DNA of 64,000 nucleotides from Scylla paramamosain (taxonomy: Eukaryota > Arthropoda > Malacostraca > Decapoda > Portunidae), in the NCBI RefSeq assembly GCF_035594125.1, contig NC_087171.1, forward strand, positions 14,202,767-14,266,766, written 5' to 3'. Each line of letters begins with the position of its first letter. Position 1 is the stretch's first letter. This document shows positions 13,120 to 26,319 of this stretch, one piece after another. Made by a program: the position numbers and the translations under genes. The notes under the pieces are model-generated. The model had not been told where the DNA came from and did not search any database. It was given only the letters and a program-made list of their open reading frames with translations.

Positions 13120-13620
13120 ACGCCGTCAGAGAGTGTATGTGGCAACACCGTGCAGTGAAGGAGTGAGTGGCGGCAACAGTGTACAGTGGCAAGGGTGATG
13201 GGAGGGCGCGAGGCGTCCACCACCTCATAGTGTTTATTTGGCAAGGAAATAACAACTGTGCATACGCAAGCATTATACTGGAAAAAGAGGTCCACGCACC
13301 ACATTAGTTCTAGCCAGGCAAGTACCCATGGCGGCACGGTGTGACCGTGTGAGGGCCGGGAGGACTGATGTATTAATGGCACACCTAACCAAGCAGGAGA
13401 GCCGAGGTGTGAGACTCTAGTACTAATACCTGGGAGCTTTGGTGCACCACCACACCTGCGGGATTATACTCAAATTCCCCTAAACGCCCTTAGTATAGGG
13501 GCAAGGAGGGTGTAGGTGGCGATGGGCGGGGCGGGGCGGGGTTTCCAGCTGCCTTCCCTTCCCCACCCTCGCCCTTCCTTCCCCTCAAGGCTGACTCAAC
13601 CCTCTTCGGCCTGCCTGTGT
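13120..13620. promoter_or_regulatory. GC-rich island with tandem GC boxes, possible promoter
   Basis: Composition rises in G+C, and a tract at 13524-13541 contains three overlapping GGGCGGGG boxes (Sp1/KLF-type). This is the only such island between coilin and drk, so it may house the drk 5' non-coding exon, whose splice partner would be the acceptor at 18676-18677. No transcript evidence is available, and a different non-coding transcript is equally possible. The minus-strand open frame at 12858-13382 shows no recognisable domain. Confidence 0.35.
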
Positions 13621-14424
13621 ATCTTGTCACTGGGAATGTAAGGATGATTTATTTGGGGACATTTTATCCTCTCTGTGTTTGGCACCCGAGCCTGTTCCTT
13701 CTGCTAAGATCAGGAAACTACTGCTAACAGGGAAAAAAAGTTTAAATTAACTATTATACTGCTTTAGCCACTCTTACCATTTTGGACATTTCCTAGAAAA
13801 TACTTCTCGGATGAGGTGTAGATATTGAAACCCAGTGTGATAATTAAAGGCTGTTGAACTAGAAATTTCAACAAGTGATATATTTATTTATCTTTTTTCT
13901 CTTTAACATGACAAAAAAATATTTGACTAGATCTTAGTTTGGGATTAAACATGAAGCTTTCCCATGACAGACACAAGTAATATTCTCAGTATTTTGTAAT
14001 AGTTTTTTTTTTTCTATTTTCAACTGATTCTAGCAATCTTTTCTTGTGTAAAGATTTTGTTCCAGAGGTAAACTTGTTTCCCCATCACAAGTCTGGACTC
14101 TAGAGGACACTGGTAGAAAATTTGATGTTTGGGTTGGAGAAATGTGGCCATGACTAATTTTGTTTGGAAAAAGACTACCATAGTCATTCAAATCACAATA
14201 AATCAAACAAACAACAATAAATAAATAATTACTTCTGACCTAACCTAACATTGCCTTACTGGTGAGATGTTGGTAGCTATCTGATTCACTACTTGAATCA
14301 TCACTGGCAGGGTTAAAGAGCTGTTTTTAGCAGCTGGTATGCTAGTGTTAGTTTGTATTTGATGGTGCAACAGTGTTAGCAATGATCTGGCTACTTGTAA
14401 GTCATGGTTGATAAACTAAGTTGA

Positions 14425-16160
14425 ATGTTTGATTGAACATTTCACTAGTGACTTTAGTTGTTGCCAATATTTGGCTATGACTACAGTCACGCAAACTAAA
14501 TTGATCTGTGCTGTATACCTCTCACCTAACTCTGACTATAAAAAGTTCTTTGATTACTTAAATTCCAAAGTGGAGCACATCTTGACTCTTACCTTTTGCA
14601 GAGATCTCCATTCTTGGAGATTTCAATGTTCACCACCAGCTTTGGCTTTCCTTTCCCTTCACTGACCATCCTGGTGAACTAGTCTTTAACTTTGCCATCT
14701 TCTATGACCTAGAGCAATTGGTGCAACACCCTACTCATGTTCTTGACCATCTTGATCTGCTTATCCTGTTACCCTGTCCTCTCTGTTGGGTTCCTCTGAT
14801 TACAACCTCACATCTGTATCTCATCCTCTCACTTCAATCCCTCCTCAGGATAGCCCAAAGCAGATGTGCCTCTGGCATTTTGTTTCTGGTAATTGGGGGA
14901 CATGAGGAGGTATTCTGATTGTCCTTGGAATGACTACTGCTTCTGTGTCAGAGACCCATCTCTGTGTGCTGACCAAATGACAGAGGTGATAGTATCTGGC
15001 ATGGAGGCATACATTTCTTACTCTTTCTCTTGCCCTATACCTTCCAGACCTTGGTTTAACACCCTGTTCTTGCACAATATATGATAGAGAGGTGGTCCAC
15101 ATCACTTGAATCTCATGCACTTACATTTCTGCCCATAATCATGCCAAGTCTGTTCTCCAACTAGCCAAAAACTCCTTCATTAACAGGAAATGTCAAAATT
15201 TTTCAAGATCAAACACCCCTCATGACTTTTGACACCTAGCCAAAATCTCCAGTAACTTTACTTCTTCTTCATCTTTCCCTCCTTTATTTCAATCTGATGG
15301 CACCACTGCCATCTCATCCATCTCTAAAGTTGAACTCTTCACTCAAACCTTTGCGAAAACTCCACCTCGGTCCCTTGGATGATTCAAGGCTTGTTCCTCC
15401 CTTTCCTCCACCCTCCAATTACTTAATGCTAACCATTAAGATCCTTCACAATGATGTTTTCCATGCCCTTGCTAGCCTTGACCCTTGGAAGGCTTATGGA
15501 CCTGATGGGGTACTTCCTATTGTTCTCTGAAACTGTACCTCTACTTGCACCATGACTAGTCCAACTCTTCCAACTTTGTCTATCAGCATCTACCCTTCCT
15601 TCTTGCTGGAAGTTTGCTTACATTCAATCTGTTCCTGAAAAGGGTGGCCACCTTAATCTCTCAAACTACTGTTCTGTTGCTTTGATTTCCTGTCTCTAAA
15701 GTTTTTGAATCTTTCCTCAACAGGAACACTCTTAAACATTTATCACTTCACAATTTTCTATCTGATTGCCAGTATGGGTTCCATCATATCTGCTCTACTG
15801 ATGATCTATTGGCTTTCCATATTGAGTCTTGATCATGCTTTTTTAAGGATTTTCATGAAACCTTCACTTTTGCCTTGGACATATCAAAAGCTTTTAATGG
15901 AGTTTGACACAAAGCTTTTGACTTCCAAACTACCCTCCTACAAATTCTATCCTTCTCTTTGTAACTTAATCTCAAGTTTCCTTTCTGACCATTCTGTTCC
16001 TGCTGCGGTAGACGGTCACTTTTCTTCTTCAAAGTCTATTAACATTGGTGTTCCTTGGGGTTCTGTCCTGTCACTTATGCTCTTCCTGTTATTCATCATT
16101 GATTTTAACCAAATTACTACTATCCACTCCAATACTGGTAACAAAATCATGCAAATTCAA
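14425..16160 (+). mobile_element. Second jockey-like LINE copy, 5' and 3' truncated, frameshifted
   Basis: Same family as 2690-5280 but on the plus strand. In order: an endonuclease segment with [21 protein letters not shown] and DLEQLVQ; a linker with DDYCF-VRDPSLC and VIVSGME; then RT with NDVFHALASLDPWKAYGPDG, a QPVPEKG-like block, ALDISKAFNGV (first catalytic Asp region), LPSY-FYPSLC and NIGVPWGSVLS. Decay includes stops, frameshifts and a destroyed YADD box (NTGN). The element stops shortly after that point, so the thumb and C-terminal part are absent. It is not functional. Confidence 0.88.
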
Positions 16161-17585
16161 ATATATCTCCGTATCTGTGATTCTCAGTCACTTACGAGTA
16201 TATGTTGCTTGCCAGTGTTTATTTTCCAGTGTTAAGTTTTCATACTTACTCTCATTGGTTATTCCTCACATGAAGTTACTGGTGTCAGTAGGTGAGCCAT
16301 CAAGGCATAACTGAGTTATGTTGACCCTGAAACAGAAAGTATGTAAATATCTAGGATTTAGTTCTGGCCCTTAGAGTCCTTATAATTTGAAAATTAGGTA
16401 GGTAGGTTACACCAGACCCAGGCAATTTTGGCATTTTTGTTTTCCTTTCAAATTGTGGAAGATACTCTTATTAGACTTAAAATAAGCATGGGAGTACTCA
16501 TTATAGCCATTTAAATGTCTCCCCCCCACATTCCTATACCCCCTGTTGCTGTCTTCAGGATGGGTGGCAAGAGAATATCAAGCATGTGGGAATTTTTACT
16601 TCCATGATCACATTGTTTCACATGGCATGTAGAACATGAATGCAATGGTACGCCTTAGCACTAGAAACATTTGTGAATGTTTGTAAAACAGAGAATGACA
16701 AAGCATTCAGCACAATATTAACACACTCATGCATGAGTCTTTGGCTCTGATACTCATCAGACTCCAAGACCATATGCAGTATATGGCCTCAGGAATACTG
16801 ATGATTTGCCCAGAAGGGAGATCTTGAGATTGAGGGAGATTGGAAATTATGTGTTAAACATTCCTGGAAGTGACATTATTTAATCGTACCCCTCCATACC
16901 TGCCACAGACAGCCTGTATGGTCACCAACTAGTGGTTTTGTGTCTGACATAAAAGGATACTACATATCCACGTTTGAAGCCAGTTCAACAGTCATAAGAG
17001 GGAAAACAAGGACAACAATAGCTGACAATACTATGTGTTACAAACATATCTGATGATAAGCTATCATTACTAGTGCTATAAGGGTTAATAGGCTTGTCTA
17101 CTTTTGTCACATTTTATACTTGCAATGGTGATCATTCTTTCATCAGAAAAGGTTGGTCATCCAGGATATGACAACATATAAAAAACTGATGAGCATACAT
17201 GGGTGAGGGATTGTGAAGGACTGTCACAATATGTATGTACAGTATGCCACATGTGACACTGAACAGTGTATATCAGCCTTATGTACAGCCTCTGTTCAAA
17301 ACATAACAATTGGCATCTGCCACAGGCATGATTAAATATAATCCTGTTCATATTTTTTACATAATTTTCCTTTAGTCATGAATTTGTTCAATAATTTTAT
17401 TCCCCCAAATGATAATTGTTCAGTAATATATATTCCCCCAAATCCCCATTCCATATATTTTCATGTTTGTCATAAAAACAGGCTAAGGTGGCACATTTGT
17501 ATTTGGAGGGAAATTTGTGTTCAGGACAAAAAATATATATATTCAAGTGTCATTCATATTTGGAATAGTTCATGTTAAAAGTTTG

Positions 17586-17658
<73 letters not shown>

Positions 17659-18677
17659 ATTTATACTTTATGTGAAGCTTAAACTTTGAATGTTTTGGTA
17701 AGGAATTTTTTTTCTTTCAGTGTGTTTTTGTGAAAATGAGTCTACAGTATTCAGCATTGAATTGTTGAGAAAATATAACTACTCTACAGGTTATTTCAGG
17801 TAGTGTATATGTATCCTCATACTTTTACTTTATTATGGTGATCTATCCATTTGAAAATTTAAATTGGGTCCAGAGTTTACAAGAAATAATTTAGTTTTAT
17901 CAACATTACTGTGTTGAGCTGTTTTTGTACAGGAGTTAAGGTTAGTGCCTTGTATCTCTCTCAACTATTTCAGGTATCTTTGTGATTGTCTTCCAAGACA
18001 GTGACAACTCACTTTAATTTTCCTTTTCAGTCCAACATTAGGAATCCTTTAATGTGTTGTTGATTTGCTTTTTGGAAACTTAAAGGTTTAATGAATGAAT
18101 GGAGACAAACATTTAGCATGATCTCGGATGAGTGATTCCAGTGAAGAGGCTTAGCAGTCTTGTTTATTTAGTTTCCATGTGTCACTTATGACTTTCTATC
18201 CAGATAGCTGTGGAGTCCTTTTGTGGACATGGGCCTCATCAGAATAAATAAGTTTTACCACACTTGTGCATCCTAGATCAGAGGGAGCTGTGGTAATATA
18301 TTTGTGGTACCTACTGACTAGTCTTTGGTATAAAATCATGTTCTGAGCTGGGTTTGTTGTAAAAACAGCATTGTTCGCTGTTGAAACAATTATCCTGTTT
18401 TCTCTTGACTTTCTAGTCATTACTGCCAGCTGCTGCTTCATTTTCCCTAACAAAGTTGAATATAAAGCTTAAGATGGTGAATGAATAACTTACATACATA
18501 TTTGGGAAAATATTTCCAGTAGTATGTGATACATTCTGTGGTGTTCCATGGTGGTATATTGTTACTTAAATTTGTTTGGAAGGCTGAGTTTCTGGTATGT
18601 GCCACAGGATGAAAATGTATTTATCGTGTTGCAGTTATTGGATTTTATCTTTACTATTAAAAGGTATCTTATTCCAG
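16161..18677 (+). other. Intergenic or drk 5' intron sequence
   Basis: AT-rich DNA without a recognisable gene. It contains (GT)33 at 17589-17654. If drk starts at the GC island further left, this stretch is its first intron; the acceptor would be the ATTCCAG at 18671-18677. Confidence 0.5.
17589..17654. repeat. (GT)33 microsatellite
   Basis: A perfect 66-bp GT run upstream of drk. Confidence 0.97.
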
Positions 18678-18765
18678 ATATATCACCATGGAGGCAGGTG
18701 CAAAACATGACTTCAATGCTACTGCTGAGGATGAACTCAGCTTTAGAAAAGGGCAGATTTTAAAG
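18678..18765 (+). CDS. drk: Drk/GRB2 adaptor, exon with start codon (coding from 18688)
   Basis: Drk is the SH3-SH2-SH3 adaptor that links phosphorylated receptor tyrosine kinases to Sos and Ras in the cytoplasm. An acceptor at 18676-18677 precedes ten untranslated bases and ATG 18688 in a good context (CACCATGG). The coding part is 78 nt (26 codons): [20 protein letters not shown] then KGQILK, the start of the N-terminal SH3 with its ALYDF-equivalent KHDF and the acidic RT loop. The donor is AAAG|GTATGG, phase 0. The joined coding sequence is 636 nt including the stop, giving 211 aa, exactly the length of insect Drk. Introns 1-4 are 18766-18955, 19054-20810, 20931-24845 and 25012-26145. Confidence 0.96.
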
Positions 18766-18789
18766 GTATGGCATCATTGCATTTTCTAT

Positions 18790-18847
18790 TTTATTTTATT
18801 TATTTATTTATTTATTTTATTTTATTTTATTTTATTTTATTTTATTT
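18790..18847. repeat. (TTTTA)n/(TTTA)n repeat in drk intron 1
   Basis: Alternating TTTA and TTTTA units fill about a third of this 190-bp intron, close to its centre. Confidence 0.9.
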
Positions 18848-18943
18848 TTTCTCAGATAAGTAGGTTCTTTTGTCAGATTTACTGTGTAGAATATTTCTTC
18901 CAAAGCTCATTGCAGTTATGGAAGATGTAAAAAGCTAATTTAA

Positions 18944-19054
<111 letters not shown>

Positions 19055-19346
19055 TAAGTACTTCTTCAGTGTTTGTTTGTGAATGTGTTATCTTGTTTAG
19101 GTATGCAGAATTTGAGTCAAATTCATGTTATCTAGTCATAGTATGTACTTTTATAATTTTTATGATAGGTGCATTAGTTTATTTGGCAGACCCCTCACTC
19201 CAGTTACTTTTGGTTGAAGTAGAATAAGAAAGCTGTTTTATTTGTTCAGATGGAGGTAAAAATAGTGTGGCATTAATAACTGAATAACTAGGCATTCTGC
19301 TTTCTAGGAAGAAATGCTGATGGAAACTTCTGCATATAAAGGCAGG

Positions 19347-20056
19347 TTTACACAGGGCAGTTCATGGCTGGTTTTAGCTGGGAATGTGTAGCCAGGAGTG
19401 GCTGAATTGCCACCTAGCAATGGGTGGCAATTTTCCAGTATCAAATGAAAACCGATATTAACATAAAATTGAAAATAGAAGGGATAGTGCCAGAAACAAT
19501 TTTAGTAATAACCATTGACTGTATTATTATATACAATTAAGTAAATATATAAATTTACTTATTAAAATGTTGGGAAATAGATGCGGAATTGGTTTCTTTA
19601 TATTGTCATCTGAAGAAGTCCATGTTCAGTTGTGTACTTTACTATAGTGCATATCATGAGCAGTAGTATGGAAATTGTGTGGACCTGTTCATTTGAAAGT
19701 TATTTATTGGAATATGTAAAGGAGAATAGGTATCTGTGGGATCCTAAAGAACCCAATTATACAAAAAAACAGATTCAGCATAAAGACTTACATCTTGCAA
19801 GGGTTTTTTGTATTTGTATTCCTTCTTGCTAACCAGGAACAAGTCCACAATTGTTACTTCTTTTGCTTTTTCTTCAAGTACATTAAAATCATAGCTACAG
19901 CAGCCAGCTCATTGGAGGAGGACTCCATCTTGATTGTTTGTGTTTTGATGCAGCAGGCCAGCAGCTGCTCTTGACTGTGTGGATGCCTTTGGCTGAAACC
20001 TGCCAGCAGTTCTGGATGGCTGGAACTAGCTGGAAGGAAAAATTGCCCTGTGTAAA
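19347..20056. mobile_element. 710-bp non-autonomous DNA element with terminal inverted repeats, in drk intron 2
   Basis: The left end TTTACACAGGGCAGTT and the reverse complement of the right end TTTACACAGGGCAATT match at 15 of 16 positions. The interior has no transposase-like frame. The TTTACAC-GGGCA end resembles those of PIF/Harbinger- or hAT-type MITEs, but I could not define a clean target duplication, so the superfamily is open. Confidence 0.6.
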
Positions 20057-20754
20057 GCTGAGGGACATGTTTGAGCTTACATGCTTTATTTTTCAACATT
20101 ACCTTTATCATCATTAGCATCATTACCTGAAAACACACAGATCTGTTATATATGCTTTATTATTTTCATCATCTTATATGCCACATGTATTTCTAAGTTA
20201 ATTTAAGTAGTTGAAATATGGTATATGAGAAATGCCATAGATCTTAAATCTTTATTTTTCATTCCATACCCATGTCACTTACATAATTGTCTGTGCAATT
20301 TTTCCATAATATAGTACCTCTTGCCCTGATAATAATTAAGTGTTTGAACAATTTATCCATAATGTAGTATCTCCTGCCCTGGTTTATTACCTCCATCCTT
20401 AGCTGCACACAGGTTATTTTCAGATTCTTTTTCAAATTTATAGAATTCAGCACTCAAAGTCTTTGTAGGGATCTCAGAATCAGCCACTTATCTGGTCTTG
20501 ATGATCACCTTGCTATGACATTTATCTTCAGTATTTGTCTTCTGTGTTATATTTACATGTGTAAGTGCATATTTATGATGTTACACCTGTGTATTGACTT
20601 CTGCAAGTGATAGTGTTACCAGCATAGAGTATTAAATGTTACTTTTCAAGTATGTGTTTCAATAGTATTGGGGGATTATTTTTCTTATTTTAATTTAATT
20701 TCTCTCTACCCAATGGGGTTTCTTCCAAGGATCAGTATATAGCATAAAAGATGA

Positions 20755-20931
<177 letters not shown>

Positions 20932-20965
20932 TAAGTTTAGTTTGAATGTAAAACCTTACACTGAT

Positions 20966-20968
<3 letters not shown>

Positions 20969-21013
<45 letters not shown>
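20969..21013. repeat. (CA)n microsatellite in drk intron 3
   Basis: About 45 bp of CA, starting 38 bp after the donor of the third coding exon. Confidence 0.95.
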
Positions 21014-21016
<3 letters not shown>

Positions 21017-22761
21017 CAGACTAGTAGTATGGGGTTAAGATGTTTGCTTAGTGCCCAAGGCAGCCCATAGTTGTGCTGACCTTGATTTTTTTTTTTAAGC
21101 AAGACACAAAAATATCACCGTATATCTATGCAAGTAATCACGTCCCTCAATTTAAGGTAAATTTCTTGGTGATTGGTGCCTGCTTTTTGTACCAAGGATT
21201 TTTTTCACCATAATATTTTATAACAGTGCAGCTTAATATCAGTGGAAGCAGATATAATTAATAGCCTCATTTATACACTGGGCATGCTGTTAATGTGATC
21301 AGGTAAGTGGGTAGACTCCACATAAACAAAGACTTTATATGAGGTGTCTAGAATCACAGCATCGCAAGTTACTGGTACCAGGCACCTCACAGTCCTCACC
21401 AAAGCTTGTTCTGTCTTGTCATGATAGCTTTATTTTTGTATAATTTCAGCAATATGGCAATTCTCTTTATACTAAGGGTATAGATGACTGGTTCTTGCTG
21501 CTATTAGACTCCCCCAGATGGAGTGGCAGGATCATAGAAATGTAAGTCACATAGGTTGCTACCAGCCAATCACAATAGTGCAAATCTGACACCCACACAG
21601 CCAGCCACTGGTGGATCAGAAAGTGGGACTCTTGTACCTTCTAGACTGCATTTACTAAGTGAAAGAGGGAATACTGCTTGCTGTCATCCAATCAGGGAGT
21701 AGCTTGCAGGAAGCATTGGTAACAGTGTTGCTAACCATCACAAGTTTAATGGATGCAGCCTTTGTGCAACATGTGCTGCATTTGTGGCCTTTTCCATATT
21801 TTATGAGTGTTCTATGCACCATAAGTGTTACTGAGCACACAATAGTGTCTTCTGCTGATGAGAGAGAGAGAAAGAGAAGCCTTGCCCCTCCATTGTTATG
21901 AAAAGAAAGCGTAATGTGAGTAAGTGGAAAGTACACAGAACAGTATTTGGATGACATAGGGAAGGAATATGTTGGTCATAACACTGGAAAAAACCTGCAT
22001 GCACAAAGAATTTTACCCCCTTGTGATAATGAATGCTTTGACAAGATTCCTTGAGAAGTGATTGATAAGATTTGTAAGACTTTTGAGTGCTGAGATCAAG
22101 GAAAACAGTACTCCTCATAGTAACCTCTTCTCCATTGTTTTCCATCATTAGTGTACTGGCTAGTGTGTCATGAAAGTTTATCAGTGATGTTATTCTAAAA
22201 TGCTGATACCTTTGAACATATTGCAGTTAACATAATCATACTGCTGTTGCACCTATGCAGGTGTACAGGTGCTGAATGTAATGAAACTTACTGCAAAAAC
22301 AAAAAGACACTAAAATACTTTTCATAGTTATGTGTTGACACATCAGAAACTTTAGACAGTGGTTTATCATTTTTTTTTTTTTAAAGGGGTGCTTACAATG
22401 GTGTGATTCTAGATGCCTCATACAGGGTGTCTTTGTGATATTGTTAATGGGGACTGAGGATCTTGAAAATTTCTTGAAAGTGTAGATTTGGCCATCTTTA
22501 CAATATTCTTCTAGTCATGAGTGTGGTCAGTTAAGGTACCAGAGCTATATTGGCTCCCTGATATAAAAGATACTGCCTAGACACTGTTCAGGCAACTCTA
22601 GTAGCACAGTTTAAATATGTTTTTGCAATCTCAGAGAGCAGCTTGAAAAAGAAACTCTCTTGCAAAAACTGATTTTCTTTATTTTTATTTTCTTTCTTTC
22701 TTTATTTATTTATTTCTTTATTTATTATGTTTTATTTATGTATCTATTATTTTTTTTTAAG

Positions 22762-23015
22762 TGGTGCTGAGATGCCAGAACAAATCATGGATTTGTATCC
22801 TCCTTATGTTAATTCAGGAGCAGTCTTGATACAGCATGAGGATGGCTTGGTTTTTGGATCTTTCTTGCTCAGACACCAAACTACTACTTGACACCATGCC
22901 CCTGCTTGGAAGGAAAAAAAAAAAAAAAAAAAATTGCAATGGAAAGTGATGGATAGTAGGCAGTACTTAAGTCTTTTACCAAGAGCAGTATGTGGCAGTT
23001 ATGTTACAGAATAAA
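22762..23015 (+). other. Candidate alternative terminal exon in drk intron 3
   Basis: A pyrimidine tract and AAG acceptor end at 22761. Spliced to the third coding exon (phase 2), the frame reads NGAEMPEQIMDLYPPYVNSG and stays open for 43 residues to TGA at 22889-22891. AATAAA follows at 23010-23015. The product would keep SH3 and the pTyr-pocket half of SH2, then end in a novel tail. This rests only on an acceptor, a frame and a poly(A) signal; the tail matches nothing I know, and chance cannot be excluded. Confidence 0.25.
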
Positions 23016-23350
23016 AAATTGTAACAAATTAGGATATAAGAAGATATATAAATTATGTTGTCTTTCTTATCACAGACTCACAACCCCAGTGCAATCCACA
23101 GCATACTTCTCAAAGTGGGTAGGTATGCTTAAATTTTGACTCTTGTAGTCATTGAAATGCCCCACAAAACTGGTTACTGCTTATTGAGAGGTATAGCAGT
23201 TTTGCCAGTTTCACACCACTTTAAATCCATAATTCACAAGTTCCATGCCAAATCCAAACTGTTCTCATTACAAACGTTTACGTCTATTTTGTTCTGAGTT
23301 CTCCATTGTCACCTGCACTCTTTCAATACTGGTGAGCTCCTGTCTCACAT

Positions 23351-23351
<1 letters not shown>

Positions 23352-23430
<79 letters not shown>
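23352..23430. repeat. (CA)n microsatellite in drk intron 3
   Basis: A perfect run of about 79 bp. Confidence 0.97.
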
Positions 23431-23433
<3 letters not shown>

Positions 23434-24819
23434 AATAGATAATTGAATAGGTAAGAGGGTTAATGATTTTTAAACCCTAATACCTAAGGTGGTTCAAAAA
23501 CCCAATTTACATAGTCTACTTATTCAAGCATTTTTACAGAAGTGTTCTTTTACTTTAAGATTTGTAAAGATCTGATGACAATTTTGTATTCAGGACTCTG
23601 TTATGTATCATAAAAGATTTTTCAAGTGATTTGTATTCAGAAAGATATTTAATCTGCTGAATAATTCAAATTGAGCTGTCTTGTCTAATGTTGATAGTTG
23701 TAAACTTGCATTCCTTGTACTGAATTGCTGAATCTGCTGGAAAAAAAAATTGTACCTTGGTAAAAAGAGAAGGAATCATATTCTTTAAAGTCAAATGCTG
23801 AGCTGCAGAGGCTTTAAAATCCTTCCCACCAGGCGAGTCAGGTGATGGTCTGAGCAACACCCTGTAAACATTGTACAGCACAGATAATTGGAAGTTTTTG
23901 TTGATGATGACCTACTTAAATAAACCAAGACTTAAGATAATTGCAGGAAAGATGAATGGCATAAGTGACTGGCCTAATGTACTCAAGTGATAGAAAAGAT
24001 AGAGATGTCAGTTATTTGTAGAATTATATTTACTACTTAATTATTGAAAAAAATGGTATTTTATCCTGATGGCCCTGTGATCTGAATTTTAACTTGAGTG
24101 AGTGCAATGGCATTCTTTGGAGAAATCTATGGTGGGTGTGGATTGAAGCAGTCATGATGTTGGGTTTGCTTTTGTTCTGGGACATCTAGATGCCACTAAG
24201 TACAATTGGTACTATAAATCCATGTTGTCTGGGCTTGCTTTGGTCACAATTACTCCACCTCATTTTCCAGCAAAAGATGCTTAGAAAAATGGAAAATAAT
24301 TTCTTTTGGTATATTCAGATTCCAGCCTTTTTTTTTTTATTAATTTTAGTTTTTACCTTTTTTTTTCTTTTGAATTGAACCTTACCTTATTTTTTTATTT
24401 TATTTTATTTTTTTTTTGTTTGATTTTAACACTATTAGTATTTTTATGCATTTTATAACCTGGTGCCAAGAGAAAACTCATTGGAAAGGTTGAAAAGGTA
24501 GAGAGGATTGGACAAGGTGAAGTTTGAGTTATAAAGATGGAAGAGAATAAAGATGGAAGAGGGATGTGGTTATGTTATATAATTATGTTACAAGCAGCAA
24601 TTGATCATGAACAAATATAATAGTTTTGTACATACCCTACCAAGTAGAAAAGAATGCGTGCAAAGTATCTAAAAATATAAAGAAACACAATAAGAGTAAA
24701 TTAAACATTTGGTCTATTAGAAGGACCAGATTCGCTGTGTTTTCTAACCTATGTAGATTTACATCTCACCTGTATATTTGTATGCTCTTACTTTGCCATT
24801 GTATGTATTTATTTATTAA

Positions 24820-25062
<243 letters not shown>

Positions 25063-25084
25063 TAGTATGGCCCCTTTTCTACAC

Positions 25085-25680
25085 TTTGCGTATTTGGACT
25101 GTCCTTGACAAAAAAATCTCATCTGGAAGTTTCACTTCTCTTACTAAAATAGCATCCATGAAGTTGGGTGTTCTCTCACCTCCATTAATATTTTTCCCCC
25201 TCCTAGCTTTTAACTCTTCACGGACCATATCCCATCCATCCATGTTTGGAGTACTGTTCCTTTATATGGGTAGATTCATTTCATACTGCCCACCTAAACA
25301 CGGAGTCAAGCTTTTCACTTCATGAATTCTCATCTTTGTCTTGGTTCTCTCACTTAGTGCTGCATTGTTGCATATCTTACTGTCTTCTATCATTATTTCT
25401 TTGGCTACTGCTCTTCTGAACTTGCTAATGGCATGTGTCTCCTCACCCCTGCAGGCTTGCTGCATGAGATCTACTTCCTCTCATCCCTATTCTTTTCACC
25501 TTCCCTTATGCAAGAGGAGTTAACTAGTTCCTTCACTCTTTCAAACTTTTTCAATGGTCTTCCTGTTTGTTTTTCTTCCTTATGAGCTGAAATGATTCAA
25601 AAGATGAATTTCAAATCACCTCGGTCCTTTCTTCTTCTTTTCCTTCTATTTATTTTATGGAACAGCATCATGAGGAGAAT
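25085..25680 (+). mobile_element. LINE 3' fragment (jockey-like) in drk intron 4
   Basis: Plus-strand text gives TKIASMKLGVLSPP and further degenerate blocks equivalent to the C-terminal end of the element at 2690-5280 (compare ASMKLGVLSRL there). It is fragmented by stops and frameshifts. No endonuclease or RT catalytic part is present. Confidence 0.7.
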
Positions 25681-26145
25681 TTCTTAGCAGTTTCTTTTGC
25701 CTTTGGCTAGTCTCCTTGATATATAGAAAATGTATAATGCTGATTTAGTGTGATCTTTATATCAGCTGAATCAAAGGAACCTCCACAGTTAATGTCAACA
25801 CATTAAGAAAGAAATCCTTCCTTTTTTCCTGAAGTTAAATGTGGTACATAAAAATAAAATTACTTCAAATCTTGGCCCTCAGTATTTCCTGCTCTGTACT
25901 ATGCTTGGTATGCCACAAAGATATCTTCTAGTTTTCTTCAGAAAATTGCAAAACAATTCACAGCATGACTGTCTTAGGTCTCAAAACAACTAAAATTTAA
26001 CTTAAAATTTTTCACCAAACATGGCTTGTATTGAATTGGCATTGCACAGTTTTGATTTAGTTGTCAGTTCTGCTGTATGAATTATATAATAAGTGTAAGG
26101 GCTGGCAGAAATTTTCATTTGACTGACTATTCCTTTTCATTTCAG

Positions 26146-26319
26146 TTTTTAGTGCAGGCACTGTATGACTTCACTCCACAAGAACATGGAGAATTAGAAT
26201 TCAAGCGAGGCGATGTGATCACCGTAACAGACCGATCAGACCAACACTGGTGGACTGGTGAAATGGGAAATCGGAGGGGTCTTTTTCCTGCTACTTATGT
26301 TGCACCTTATCATACATAG
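26146..26319 (+). CDS. drk: Drk, fifth coding exon (C-terminal SH3 and stop)
   Basis: Acceptor TTTTCATTTCAG, phase 0. It encodes [20 protein letters not shown] then [20 protein letters not shown] and [16 protein letters not shown], stop TAG 26317-26319. ALYDF, the acidic RT loop, WW189-190 and FPATYV are all intact, so the SH3 should be functional. The base after the stop begins GTAAATG, a possible donor for a 3'UTR intron. Confidence 0.97.
   Translation, partial: FLVQALYDFTPQEHGELEFKRGDVITVTDRSDQHWWTGEMGNRRGLFPATYVAPYHT

Noticed and set aside
12858..13382. 174-codon minus-strand open frame
   Set aside because: No domain, biased composition and no supporting splice context; it overlaps a GC island that is better explained as a promoter.
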